Source of the DNA: Acanthochlamys bracteata
Taxonomy: Eukaryota > Streptophyta > Magnoliopsida > Pandanales > Velloziaceae
NCBI GenBank assembly: GCA_019914995.1
Contig: CM034128.1
Location: 6,884,501 to 6,948,500, forward strand
Direction: 5' to 3'
Length of the DNA stretch: 64,000 nucleotides
How positions within the stretch are numbered: the first letter of the stretch is position 1; each line of letters opens with the position of its first letter. This document shows, piece after piece, positions 12,534 through 25,827 of this stretch. The notes below the pieces were generated by a model. That model saw nothing but the letters and a program-made list of their open reading frames with translations, was not told the origin of the DNA and made no database searches. The position numbers were made by a program, and so were the translations under genes.

Positions 12534-13137
12534 ATGGCAAGAGTTCTCATGCTTCTCACCGTGCTTCTCCTGCTTCTGACTCAGACTCATTCCAGAAAGC
12601 TGATGCCTCCAATTAACGCACCGCCCCCCAGAATCCATGGTGAACTGGTAAACCTCTCTCGCCTCTCTCTCTCTCTCGCTTAATCTGTAAATTGAAATAT
12701 ATTATTAATACAATACCGTTGACAACAAGAAAATCAGACAGGTTATCAACCATGAAAGGTTGTAGTCATATTGCTCAATATACGTATACATGTCTACTTG
12801 AAAACGTTGTATGCGTATTTAAAAAAGTTTTAAAAAAGTTATGAGTGTAGTATGCGTACGGATGAGGAATAATAGTAACTAGAATGTCTTTAAGTCCATG
12901 TCGGACATGTTCAGCAATGTTATTGGATTAAAATGAAATTACCTGGCTGTTTGTTTTTCTTCTTCAGCTTTGAGTTTTTCTCAAGAACTTCTTTTTCCTA
13001 TTTAATAATTACTGTTTCATCAGGAAACGTGGGGCAGTAAAGACGAATGTGAAGGAAAGAGCGACTGCTCCAAGGGAAAAAAGATGGAAGTATTACATGA
13101 AGACTATATCTACACGCAACACTTTCAAGATCCATAA
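12534..13137 (+). CDS. PSK: Phytosulfokine precursor (secreted peptide hormone)
   Basis: Encodes the precursor of the disulfated pentapeptide phytosulfokine, perceived by PSKR receptor kinases. Exon 1 (12534-12647, 38 codons) starts MARVLMLLTVLLLLL, a textbook signal peptide, followed by a Pro-rich stretch. A GT-AG phase-0 intron (12648-13023) leads to exon 2 (13024-13137). The 75-aa precursor ends HEDYIYTQHFQDP: the hormone YIYTQ is residues 66-70, preceded by the Asp required for tyrosine sulfation. The family Cys pair is present (DECEGKSDC). Length and the single intron match plant PSK genes. TATA-like TTTATATAC lies near 12434, about 100 bp upstream. A (CT)n run follows the splice donor. 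The identification rests on the exact hormone motif, the signal peptide and the cysteines. I cannot assign a paralogue number. Confidence 0.93.
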
Positions 13138-14299
13138 TATTATTGTTGCTTTATCAACGTTCATTTCTCTTCTTGTTCTTTGCTCAAAATGTATTTAGCA
13201 GCTACCTAGAAATCCGTCTATCTATATTAGTACGTAAAGTTTGTGTGAACGCATTTGGTCCAGATTCCTTTTTAAGAGAATCTGTGTTTGTTGTTGTCAT
13301 GTTTGGAGTTCACGTATTATGTAAAGACTTACTTGTCTAGACCTTGCTTATATTAAGAGAATTAAAATTTATCCGGAATCTAATAATTATAATCATGGAT
13401 CATTGTTTTGAGTTTGAATATTCCCAACTATTTTTTGAATTTAAACCATTACCAATAATTATGTGTCAGTTTAATCCTAATGTAAATCATGGTATGTAGT
13501 CTCGTTACATACCATTTGAACTGCTTGCCTATCTAAGCACACTGGTACTTCAATTGGCAGTAAAGTCTCTTCTAACCATTTGAACTATTGGAATTCAAAC
13601 TCTCAATCTCTTATGAAGATTGGAAGTGGAGGATGTTAGTAACGACTAGATCAACCAACGATTGACCAAAATAAAGACATTTTTAAACATGTGATTTAGT
13701 CGCAAGAAACTTGAGAAAAAAGTGTAGTTTTGTATCTCAAATAAGAAAGAAAGTGGTAGGCAAGTTTCATATACATATGACACACTTCCATAACAAAAAA
13801 AAAGGAACTTAACAAGTAGGTAACCATCATCGTTGGAGAGACTTTCCATAGATCACCATCACCACCATCTGCTCACTCAAGGTAAGCCAAAAGGGAGCCT
13901 AGCATCCGAGAGCAACTGGCCATACTTCACCAAACTTACCGAAGTGGTTTTGGGATGCAACAAGATAAGGCATATGAACAAACCAACCTATAAGCAACCA
14001 AAAACCAATATGGCAATCAACAAGCCCACCATGAAGGCAACACTACTACCAACTGTAACTCGAGCATTGTACACCCTAACTCTCTACCCTCATTAGACAC
14101 CACACAACACTCCAAACCCAAGCTCAAGACTACCAAGAAGATCACTAGCCACAAACACCTCCTACACCTCCCAAACAGTGATTTACCTCGCAAGCTCCAG
14201 TAACATTTTCGAATAATACAAGAACCATAAGAGGCCGACCATCCAAGACACTTACCACTCAAACCACGCGTACCCACGGAACCACCAAAAGAACCAACA
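13138..14299. other. PSK 3' flank and intergenic sequence
   Basis: The first part is probably the PSK 3' UTR. Beyond it I see no gene. Open frames at 13833-14096 (plus) and 14017-14277 (minus) overlap antisense and abut the gypsy remnant, so they are probably non-functional. Confidence 0.4.
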
Positions 14300-17200
14300 G
14301 CCCAGCTATTACCCGAAGCAGTTCAACCAAGTTCCAAGGAAGAGACACAAGTTTTGTTACTTTGATGTCTCAAATCTAAATGAGTGGTTATATTCCGATC
14401 ATAAGTATTTTATGCTATCATACCTCTTCTTGGGAGTGAGTGAGTACTGCGTACTGTATTTACACAATGAAGTTAGCAGGTGGTATGAAAGTTTCTAACG
14501 AGATCAACCGCAACATACTTGGGAAGAATTGAAGAGCCACCTTTGATGCGACTCTGCCCGACGGGATTTAGATATCCTAGTTTCTCTTTGCATCAACTAC
14601 ATCACCGGTTCCTTAAAGTGCATACCAAGCGACTTTTGAAGAGCTTAGGACTCGCCTTGCCCATACAACCGAGATCGATGTGATGGGAGATTCTGCGAGG
14701 AGTTCCTCAGAAAACAAACCATAATGTTATGACCTTAAGGCCTAGCGACCCCCAAACAGCTTATTTGTTGGCAAAGATGTATGAACATAAATCCTCCGTC
14801 CAGTCTCAAAGTCAGTGCACACAGCCATACAACTCCTCTTAGTCAACCCTTACTTCCTTCTCAAATAGCAAGACTGCCCGACAACCTTCTGTGAGCACTT
14901 CAATTACAAGCACAACACTAAATGACTCTTCGCTAAAGGCTTCTACTTTGTTGGTGGCCAACATAAACGCTCGTCACTCAAGGAATTGTGTTTCTATACT
15001 GAATAAGACGTACGAGTGTGAACACAAGTATACAAGTAAACTATACTCTATTTTTGTTTGTAGCTCAAAGGACATCGAAGAGGAGGCAGCAAAAAAAGCT
15101 TTTGTAGGAAGATGCAACATTGTCACTGAGTGTGATGTGTGGCCTAATTAGTTCACAAACCCTTCGCGTTGTGGGGGAAATCAAGAAGTAAGAAGTTTTC
15201 ATTTTAGTGATCAATTCGGGGAGCACAAATAACTCTATTTCTGAGCAGTTAGCAAAACACCTTAAGCAATTCCTATCTCAGCAACCACTTAAGGTGGAAC
15301 TCGCAAATGGTCACCTGCATTCGATAGAAGTTATCTTCAAAGTCACCCCATTAACACTAGAAGGAGTATAGTTGGTAGTGGATGCCTACTTCTTTCCGTT
15401 GCGAGGCATGGATTTAGTCCTTCGGATACAATGGCTTGAGAGTCCATCTACCAAGTGGCAAATGTCTGAAGAAGATTTAAGACGCACAGGAGAGAGATTG
15501 TGTATTGTAAGGAATAAGAAAAGGTCTAGTTTCGAAGCTAACCAACCTTGGACCAAATATTTCACTTCGTTTCTTGATATTTATGGCCATTGATTAGACC
15601 AAGAAGGGTGTCACGGATCGGACAACTCACTGCCTGAGGACTTACAGAGTTAGCTGATCAACAAGTTACTATGTTCAACCCAACTCTTTGGGTTGCCTTT
15701 GCATCATCTCCAAGAGCATAGCAACCCTTTTGCAACCGTAGTTGCACCATGCAACATTAGGCCTTAGCATTTTCCATATGTTCAAAAGGCAAAATTTGAA
15801 TGAATCTTAATCAAAAAGTAATCTCCCAAGAGATAATTCACCTAAGCTGTTCAGCTTTTTCCTCAACCATGTTACTTGTCAAGAAGAAGCATGTTTCAAG
15901 AAGATTTTGCATGGACAATAGGGCACTTAACGAAATCACTGTTAAGGGCAAATTTTCAATACCTATCATAAATGAGTTATATGGTGCGGGGCATTTTTTC
16001 AAATTAGATTTATCATCAAATCCGTGCTCGAAAGGAAGATGCCCACAAGACAGCCTATAGAACGCACGATGGAATTATGAGATCTTAGTAATGCCTTTTG
16101 GCTTGTATAGTACCAGGACAACCTTTAATAATTAATGAACGAGGTTTTATGCCCCTATCCTCTAAAATGTGTGCTTGGTTTCTTTGATGATATTCTTGTT
16201 TTTAGTAGAACATAGCAAGAGCACTTAGAGCACTTATGAGAGGTGTTTGCGATCCTTAAGAAAGAAAGACTTTGTGCAAAAATTTTCAAATGTCGATTTT
16301 GGTGCAAACAGTTAGAGTACTTGGTGCATATCATGTCCGAGTGAGGGATTGCAGAAGATCTTGAGAAGATCCAGGCGATGATTGATTGCCCCGTTCCGTC
16401 AAACCAACTGAGCTACAGGGCTTTCTAAGACTCACGGTCTACTATATGAAATTTGCATGGATTATGGGTCCATTGTCGTGCCCTTAACAATGTTACTTAA
16501 GAAGGAATCCTTCAGCAGGACACTTGAGACGGACAAGGCCTTCGGAGCACTCAAAGAGGTAATTACTACAACCCAAGTACTCACGTCTCTTGATGTTTAG
16601 CACCTTTTACCATGGAGACAAATGCATCGAGCAAAGGGTTTGGAACTACTCTAACACAAAACATTCAGTCTATTGCTTATACAAGCAAAGCCCTGCAGGC
16701 GAACAAATTGGCTAAATCAACTTATGAAAAAGAGCTTATGTCGTTGGTCTTAGTGGTGCAAAAATGGAGACAATACCTGCTCAAAGACTCACGATTGGAC
16801 AGATCACTTGAGCTTAAAATACCTTTTTTAGCGACGCTTATCCACACAGGACCAACACAAGTGGCTTGTAAAGCTACTTAGATATGATGACCATATTGTT
16901 TACTGCTCTGGATTACAGAACATAGTCACTGACACACTCTCACACATATCCGGAAGTTCCTTGGCAACCATCAAGACGTTGCAGCCTTCCTTTGGGATGG
17001 CCTTCGCCAAGCTTAGTGGCAAGATCCTTGCTTAACTGAATTATTGCAAGCAAATGCTGACGACTTGTGCCCAACGTGAAGATGTCAATCAGCATTCTCA
17101 TCCGCAGCAACAAAATCTGTGTGCATGGTAATCGTTCACTACGAATGTTGCTGTTGTTTGAAACTCACAACTTGGGGAGAGGTGGACATGGAGGGAAATT

Positions 17201-17900
17201 TCACCCCTTTATACGGCTCAGTTAAGGTAGTCTGAAGTCTCCAAAGACGTGCACTGCTATGTAGCAGCTTGTGCTGCTTGTGTGTGAGCTAAGGCCAAAT
17301 GCCTGCGGCATGGCGAGCTTCTCCACCAATTACGGTTACAGAAAGGTTGAAGGCAGATATTGCGATGGACTTCGTAGAAGGATTGCCAAGATTAGGCGGC
17401 AAAGATGTGAGCTTCGTGGTGGTTGATCAGCTTTCCAAGTATACGCACTTATTCCTTTAAAACATCTCTATACTGCTAGTGGCGTAGCCAACGTCGTCGC
17501 CAAGGAAATACTTCGGTTATACGGATGTCCCTCCACTATTGTCTCCGGTCGTGGCCCAATAATTCTTAGTACATTTTGAAAGGAATTTCATCGTCTCCAA
17601 TGGGCTTTGCTGCAGATGAGTACAACCTACACCCTTAAATCGATGAACAATTGAAGGTGGTAAATAGAGGCTTAGAGGCTACCTTTTTTGTTTAGTAGGT
17701 GATCGTCAGTGGCAATGTGTTAACAGGATGCATTGAGCCGAGTTTTCCTACAGTACGAGCACACATTAGCTACAAAGAGGACGTCTTTCCAGGCTGTGTG
17801 CTGTCGTCCACCCCCACCATTAGTTGCCTTTCCTGTAGTAGCCGGCCGCTCGGACGAGCTAGGAGTTCTACTCCACGAAGGTGATGAGATCATTTAGGGA
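14300..17900 (+). mobile_element. Decayed Ty3/gypsy LTR retrotransposon, gag-pol remnant, plus strand
   Basis: Pol-order remnants appear with many stops and frameshifts. Gag-like TWEELKSHL lies near 14520. The end of the aspartic protease reads FFPLRGMDLVLRIQWLES at about 15390-15450. RT pieces are CMDNRALNEITVKGKF near 15920, MPFGLY near 16095 and FFDDILVFS near 16180. RNase H (YTSKALQANKLAKSTYEKEL) is near 16680-16740. The integrase core (ADIAMDFVEGLPRLGG) lies near 17350-17400. The protease-RT-RNaseH-integrase order identifies Ty3/gypsy. No intact ORF longer than about 90 codons survives. LTRs were not delimited; the 17.9-18.7 kb segment may hold the 3' end. Confidence 0.85.
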
Positions 17901-19859
17901 GCTTCGGTTTCATCTGTTTTGAACTTAGAATTGGAAGAAACAACTAGCAAAAAACCATGGATCGAGGGAGAAGCACTACAACCCAAGGGGCCGAGATTTT
18001 CTCAAGCTAAGGCTGCATTGGCAGTCTTCGGTTACAGAACGATGAGACAACAAATTAAAGTTTCGGTATTACGGTTCTTACTCTGTGATAGAAGCCATAG
18101 GCCCTGCTGTATACAGTCTTTGACCTACCCTTATCCTCTAGAATACATCCTATATTTCATTATCGCAGCTTAAGGACGCACAACTCATTCCCACGGGTGC
18201 CCTCTTCCAGACGCCATCCATTGATTCCTTGCCCCCAACTGGCCTTGAGGAAGGATGCCAGTTTTCAAGTGAAGGCGAATGATACAACATCAGAGACAAG
18301 AACCATGGAGCATCGAAGGAGCGCCTGCATCGGATCCGGTGAACGATGAGCACCTGCACGACTTGTCCTGGATGCAAGTCCTAGTAGCTTCTAGAAGGAG
18401 CACTCGGCCACACCAGGGTAACTACCTACATGAGAGTCCAAGTAGGACACTATGTGTTACTTTCCTATTCAAGCAATAACTCCTGGAGAGGAGAGTTCTA
18501 ATTGTTATGAACTCTCTTTTCGTGTAAAGACTTCACCTACAAAAAGGTGTATGTCTATAGGAGATAGCAGGTTCTGATCAATAAATTAGTTACCCTTCGT
18601 TAGTGTAGCTAGCTAGCTCAAGTACTTGCAGTTTAGATTGAGATTATATCATTTTCTGCGGAGATTTCGTTACCATCTTGGGATGGATAATACGGCGATC
18701 GAAGCTGCGCAGGAAGGTCTCAGAATTCGGAAGAAGAAAATAGAATAGGACAGAGTTCGATTGTGATTGCTGCTGCTGTGATTATATGATAACGCAGTTG
18801 TCTGCTGGAGAGAACAAGAAATCTTTGAACAAAATCTCCATGGCTACCGGTGTTGCAGAACAAACCATTGGCGGTTCTTACAGATAGTTACTGTTTAATG
18901 TTTCTCTCTTTTATGGGGGAATCATTTGTGGTTTGCTGGTCAGGCTACAGCTGTCTTAGTTGGTGATACATCACTGGAGAAGAAGACTGGTGTCATGATA
19001 CTGTCTTTCAGTTTTTATATGATATGGGAAACCAGTTCTTTCTTGCATCGTTTAAGTTCAGGTTTATATGATAATTTTTAGATACTTATTGTTATTATTA
19101 CTTTTCATTGGTACTTATTGTTGTAGTGGTCCTAAAAGATAAAATGATTATAATTTGGAAAAACATAAATAAAAGAACAAAAAGGAAAGCCATGCATTCG
19201 TGAGGTGAAATGATGTAATATTGCTAGACTTTCAAGTATGATTTTACGTAGGAAATTAACACGAGATAAACGGCGAGTAGCAAAAGCTTTGTCATTCAAA
19301 TATGTTGTTACAACTGTTTGGTAGTACAAGTACATTGCGGCCGTTCCGTCGTCGAAAACACTCTTTTCATTAAAAACTTGAAGCATTTTAACTAGTCAAA
19401 TTAAAGAAACAGCAGTCCATATTTCACTTGGAACTCTGTCACTGAAAATTACTACCCAAGAAATTTAAGTTTCCATATTCTATCACTGCAAGTCCAAATT
19501 CTACCAAGAATTGCTTCATCAAACCCTTGCATAAAATAGAACGATCAAGTATAGGAGCAAATGTACTAAAGAAACGTCGCAATGGAACGGATAGGGATTA
19601 AGAGAACATATGCTACACATTTTTATTATAACTCTCGCATTCCTGAGCCTTGTGATGGTACAAACCAGAACATAACTAGTGTTGTTTCATGCATATGAAG
19701 AGCGTCTCATTTTTTTCAAAGTAATGAAATGAATGAAACAATCAGCATGACTAATGAGTGGATAGACTAACTAATGATGTTACAACACGAAAGAACTTGT
19801 CATGACCAGCATTTAATATACTTACTCAGTTCTAAGCTGTGAATGTGTTCTTCTGCAGC
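17901..19859. other. Possible 3' end of the gypsy element, then intergenic sequence
   Basis: Sequence up to about 18700 has GC content and broken open frames like the retroelement, including a tctccaggag-type stretch near 18480 that could belong to an LTR. From about 18900 it is AT-rich and contains the likely 3' UTR of the GAUT1 gene next to 19860. No further gene was seen. Confidence 0.4.
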
Positions 19860-22800
19860 TCAAACCTGTTCATTGATATTGCAATTCCGAACATATGGGT
19901 GATCATATTTAATGTACTTCGACCAGAATGGTCTATACTTTGTCATTGCCAGCTCCAGCCATGGTTTCATATTCCCATTGTAATGGATCACAGCGGCATT
20001 CTCTATTTCTGAGCGATCAATACTAGGATTGTACCCTAAGCCAAGTACATGCCATGACTTGTCTAAAGGATACGTGAGTTTATAAAATGTCAAAAGTCCA
20101 GGAGGCAGTGTTCCAAGTTTCCACAAAACCCTGTCCTCGTTCTGGAGAAGAAGGGGAAAAAGGTAAGTAACAACATGGTTGCAGATGTTACATATTCCAG
20201 CTAGTTCAGCAAAAGAAAGTTAAGGGATTTTCAGAAAAGAGTATGTAGAAGTTACAAATAAATAACTATAAATAGCATTCCATGACAGACAGGCCCGACA
20301 TTAGACACATTGCAGTAAACATGACGCCCTACAAGTTACATCATATAGTGTAAATGGGGCTACAAACTTCTACGTCAGTATGCCACACGTGACCATAATG
20401 AACTAAACATTCACCGAGTGTGAAAGCCAAGTGGCATATACCATGTGCCTTTTGGATGCCAGCTGGGCATCAACTTTGTAATCCTCCAAAGAATGGTTTC
20501 TTCTTACATCTCTAAAAGAGTATTAATATATATAGTAAAGGCTCAAAAGTATAATTTAATAAGAAAGCACTACCTATAGAAGAATATTTTAAAACATATT
20601 CCTAAATCTTATAATTTGCACAGAGTAATGGTTACTGAAATTTCAAAATCTCAGTAAAAATCTTTCAGAAATACCCACGCGATAATGACATCTGCTGAGT
20701 TTTTAACATAAATCAAAACTCTATAAACTGCCATTGCAATATTTGAAGGTATCTCAAAAAACTATAAATGGTCGGTACTGTTCAAGAAACCATAAAATGT
20801 TCAAGACAACAAAAAGATCACCAGACTGTTTTACTAACATTCAAAATACTTGTGTATGGGTGAGATGCAAGAAATTTTCACAATAATATAGCCGCTGCGT
20901 AAACATAATTTGGACTGCGACTGTATGTTTCTAGTTATATAGATATGATAAATAGAATTACTATACACAAAATATTTCACACCAGCAAGAAATTTTAAAA
21001 CAAAAAAGAGCTTAAGAAAAACCAGAATGCACTCACCATATTCTGCCACTTGTGGTAGATCCCAGTAATGTCTTTCTTCTTCCACTCCTTCAAATCAAAC
21101 ATATTCATTCCATATGCCCAGCCACATGCATTAGGATCAAAATTCCTAGCAATATGAGGATTTGAGAAATTAAGATACTTATCAAACCGATGGAAGCTCT
21201 GTCCGCAGGTTTCAACTGCACCATTTACATTTCCTTTGAGGTCTATTGACCAAAGTGGTGTCAAATCCTTCTGGACAACAATGTCATCATCAAGAAACAA
21301 GATTTTGTCCAACTTGGGATAAACTTGAGGAAGATAGAACCGCAAATGGTTCAACATTGAAAGATACTTTGGATTTCGGTACTTCAAATTGGAAGAACCA
21401 GCAGAAAGAGTGGTAGGATGATCAGCCTTGAAGTAGTACTCTTTCATGGCAGCAGATTCAAGCTGTCGCAAGACTGGACAGTATGAAGAGTTTAACCATT
21501 TAAAATCATCAACATTCTCAACATGAATTGTTGCTTTGCCTGGTGGATTCAAGAGAAACCACATGTTCATGGCTCCATAATTTAGTTTGTCAGTGACGAG
21601 ATGGAAGACATGTTTTTCAGGTTCCTGAAATCAGTAACTTCTAATTAATGGTAAACATTCAAATGCAAGAACACACTTCCATCACTAAATATCATAAAAA
21701 ATATAATAGAAACAAAGGATAAAGTACCTTAGCATTCATAATAGTTGAGTTGACAACAACAGACGCAGCCAGAACATTGTCAGAGAAGAGAGCATAATGA
21801 TAAAGATCTGAGTTTTCCAAGTTCTCGCTATTAGGGAACTTCCTTTGATCTAGGGGAAGCAGGTAGTAGCCAATAGTTAATCGCATGGATAAGCAATGGA
21901 TACCATTGGGAATTGTCTTTGCAGCCAACTGGCTTAAGAATGTGCTCTGCTTCTTCAAGCTCCTGACTTGTTCATCTGTAGATTGGAGCATTGCTCTGAG
22001 CCTCTGAGTTACTGCCCTGCAGTCATAGACTTCTTCTCTTGCTTTCGACAGAACTTGACCAATAGTTTTAATCTTTTCAGGAGCACTAAAAACAAAACCA
22101 AATATAAGCATGTTAAAGGTTAGTTGGGAAACTACGACAGGTAGAAATAAATAGCTCTACCAGTTCAGCTGGACTACAAAGCAGTTGGAGTTACCTGTGA
22201 TGTAGGTCAGCATCGGTACTGGCTTCTCCCAGTGCACGCTGACTTTCTTTGAGACGGCTCTGTAATTCTTGATACAAACTAATCTTGTTCTTTGCCTTTG
22301 CAATAACAGAATAAACTCTAGCCATGATCATTTGATCTCGCATCAGTCTTACATTTGAATCAGAGTTTTCATTTTCATTATCTCTTCGCCATATACTATA
22401 TTTTCCTAGAACTGCAGAATCCACAGCCTTTGAACGTTCTATAGCAGCATTTTCAAGTTTCACCAATGCTTCATCATCCTGTTGAAGCAACTCCGCAGCC
22501 CTCTTTTCTCGCCTTTTCTCTCTCAATTGCTAGACAAGCAAATGCTTCGACCATTAAATAAAAGTTTACACAAAAAAATACAGTACAAAGAGGAATAGAT
22601 AGCTTTTCACTGGATCATAGAGAACAAGGCCAGATTTCTAATTTTCTTAATAAGAAAATGATAAAAAGAAAAGTCAGGAGCAATACTCTTCGGGTTAGTT
22701 TGGCTGCTGTGTCAAGAATCTGATTCCCATCTGCAGTAGGCAAGCATTTAATTTTGGTTATGCTTGTGAAGAGTAACAACGAACAATATCAGGAAGAAAA

Positions 22801-25800
22801 AATTTTCAGGGCCTTAGTACCAGAATCATCTCTAGAATCTTTATTAAGCCTTTCTGCATTCCCTTGTGCAGACTCGAGGTTCTTTGGAGTCGCCTTCATG
22901 AAACCAGAGAACAAGAACTCAAACCGCATAGAGTTGACACCACAAATGTCGAAATCCATATATCATGAAGTAGACTTACCTTTCTGGAAGTATAATTTTG
23001 TGTTGAGTCATCTAATTCATCACTTGTCCAGGATAAAGAAGCATTGCTTCTCCTGAAAAAATCAAGACTCCAAGGTTCCAACTCATGGCGACTTGCTGAT
23101 ATAGCATCAATAACCTGAAAAGGAGCAGGCATACATAAAATGCCAAAGACAGGATTTGGCTACCCTAGGCTTTTGCTCTTCAACATGACTGCCCATAGCA
23201 ATTTGTACTAACCTCTTTAGTTAAAGCAGATTTCATGTGCTGCATAATCAATCGTTCCCTCCAGTCTAGAGACTACCACAAAAAGTTTCAAGTTAGAGGC
23301 TTGCTTCTAGCTAATAGTCCTAAACAAAGCACAAAACAGTAACCAACCTGTTTGTTGGAGAAGTTAACTATTCCATTTTCATCTGCAAAATCAGGTAACA
23401 AACTTACCATTAGTGGCACCACAAGAAACAAACCAAGATAAATGATATTCTTTTCTTCAAATGATATTAAGGGAATGTATTGAATTCTTTAAAGGTTGTC
23501 GAGACTCTCAGTGGTTGTGAAGAATGAAGGTTATGAAACAACAGGTTGGAATAGCCTTGATGTGAGATAACACCACCCAGAGGGGCTTCCACTTTCAAGC
23601 ACCATAAACAATTTTTAGTTGGCATCGCTATGAGTAGGACTATGTGCTATTATACCTTTTTAGTAGATCTCCTTATGATTTCGGGATTGGTGAAGTCAAT
23701 TATGGTTCTAGCAGTTGCAGTCTCTCAATATAAGCAAATTAGGAGGGATAGCCTAAAGGTTACATTATAGAATGAGATAATTGTAAACATTGGCATGTGC
23801 TCATTGATCTCATCATTAACAAGCTAGTTTATTATGTTGAATCTTCCCAAATCATTACCTTAAATTGTTTAGATATCATCTAGGCGTCTCACTTAAAGAT
23901 GTGATGTCATACTACTTATACAAGAATGACACCAGACCAAAAGAGCTATGGGTAAAGACAGCCTTAAAGACAGGGTTCCTCTATGGCACTTTGATGATAT
24001 GGTGGTGAGACACATCCATAAAGAGTCTCAATGTGCCTAAGAACAGAATTTACTGTTTGGCTTCCATAGATTAGAGAAATGCGTTTATTAGTTTATAAGT
24101 TTCCATCTAATATATATTGAGATTGGTCATGTCATCTAAACTTGGAAATTGGAATCTCTCACAGTCTCACAATACATCATTTATTATGGGAGGCATCTCG
24201 GGATAAGCAAAAGTTAAAGGAGTTGTATAAACTGTTCAAACTAAACCTAATTGCTGAGTGGAAAATACAATTATGTCAACTTTAATCTCTAAACTTTCTA
24301 ATCACCATCACATCATCCAACACAAAAATTTTGTACTATACAAGCTAAAAGGCATTTCACGGCATAGATAAACTCACAATAGAGTTATTGTTAGGTTAGT
24401 TCAGATTCAACATCATGTTTCAGTTACTCGCAAGCTATATATAAGAAATACTCATTACGTATATGCTCAATATGAAGACTAACAGGAACCTAAAGAGGTT
24501 CAGTTCACACATGATCCTATCTTAGACCTTGTATTAAAGGATATGCTTCATGCCCAGATCTACTTCCTGTGTCATATGAGAAAAGGACTAGAGAAAAGGT
24601 CAATTGAGTGTATGAAGCTCTTCAAAGAATATATATTGTTTTACTGGTATCCGTAAATGCAACAGGATTCAAGCGCTAGTGTGCATACAACACTGAACAT
24701 CCAATTTTCATATAGGTCTTACTTTTCCACCATGGAGGTTGTTATGTACCACATTTATGCTATTTAAACATATGTTAGGCAGTTCTTTATTAATGTTAAC
24801 TTCTCAACTTCTTCCAAAATATGTAATCACATGCATTAAAGGGTTGTCTGGCATTCCAATTACCATTAACTTTGCCTACATCCCTATTTATGATAGATCA
24901 ACCTACACTAGATGGAAGTTGAGAGAACGTCTTCACTATTATGCAAACGAAAACAGATGGGAGGATTTGACAACTTGCAATTGTAGAAAGACTAGCCTAC
25001 CGTACTTACTAAAATCATAATTGGCTAATTGGTAATGTCACAAGCAACGTGGCATGGAATGTCCCGTGGGCTTATATAAAGAGATATAAAAAAACTGTTA
25101 CCACCAAAGTTCCTATAATGTCCAACTTCCTTAAAATCATTTCTTTTGGCGTCACCTATTGTGATTTATTCTAGAGAAGCCTATACATGATGTAATCTTC
25201 ATTTGACAAAACAACATAAAACAGAAAGATACGCATATATATTCCCTTAAATTTCGCATAATCTGCAACAATCTCAAACCTAAGAAAGATATCATCAGTT
25301 TTCCCCCATGAGCTGACGAATAGTTACCAAATCCTCTAAGCTCCAACAACCTAACATTCAACAACAAATGACAGTCCCCTAGGATCCTTAGATAATTAGA
25401 GAACTTCTCCATCGATGCGGATCTCTCAAATAACTAAAATCTACAGTATTATCAATCCATGAACAAGCATTTTCATCTCAAAGAATCCAATAAATTCTCC
25501 AACATTCTAGAAGCCAAATACAATTCATCTGCCACATAGAATTAGCACATGTGGCATTCAGTTCAACAAAAAATTACACACACAAAACAACAACAATAAT
25601 AACAACCAGTTGACCAAATAACAATTAAATTACGAGATCCAAGAGCGATTTACCAAACCTGGATTGATCGGTTTTCGAACGCTGCGGGAGACAAAGAAAA
25701 GCACCGGCGCGAGAACGGAGAGGAAAAGGAGACAGACTACTGGCGGCCGACATCTACCACCAACGCCACCGCCTCTAGCCCGTCCCCCACTGCCAGTGGC

Positions 25801-25827
25801 GGAGAACGACCGTTTCGGAGGCGGCAT
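19860..25827 (-). CDS. GAUT1: Galacturonosyltransferase GAUT1 (GT8, homogalacturonan synthesis)
   Basis: Golgi type II membrane enzyme that transfers GalA from UDP-GalA to make the pectin homogalacturonan; in Arabidopsis it works in a complex with GAUT7. Ten exons: 25827-25659, 23382-23348, 23272-23213, 23114-22980, 22893-22821, 22730-22687, 22529-22195, 22085-21728, 21624-21037, 20141-19860; 692 aa (Arabidopsis about 673). The N-terminus is Gly/Arg-rich, then a signal anchor at about residues 29-47. The stem contains SLDWRERL, QLREKRREKR and SVDSAVLGKYSIWRR-like sequence. The GT8 domain has the metal-binding LDDDIVVQKDL (DDD at 515-517), NACGWAYGMNMFDL and HYNGNMKPW (from 652). It ends NCNINEQV. 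All introns are GT-AG and in phase. SDSNVRLMRDQ and WKKKDITGIYHKWQNM favour GAUT1 over GAUT3/4. The start is the first ATG of the open frame. The acceptor of the fifth exon (22893) is the least certain junction. Confidence 0.94.
23383..25658 (-). other. Intron 1 of GAUT1
   Basis: A 2.3-kb AT-rich intron separating the signal-anchor exon from a 35-nt second exon. The open frames inside it (24739-25020 plus, 25152-25412 minus) have no recognisable similarity. No element termini were identified. Confidence 0.6.
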
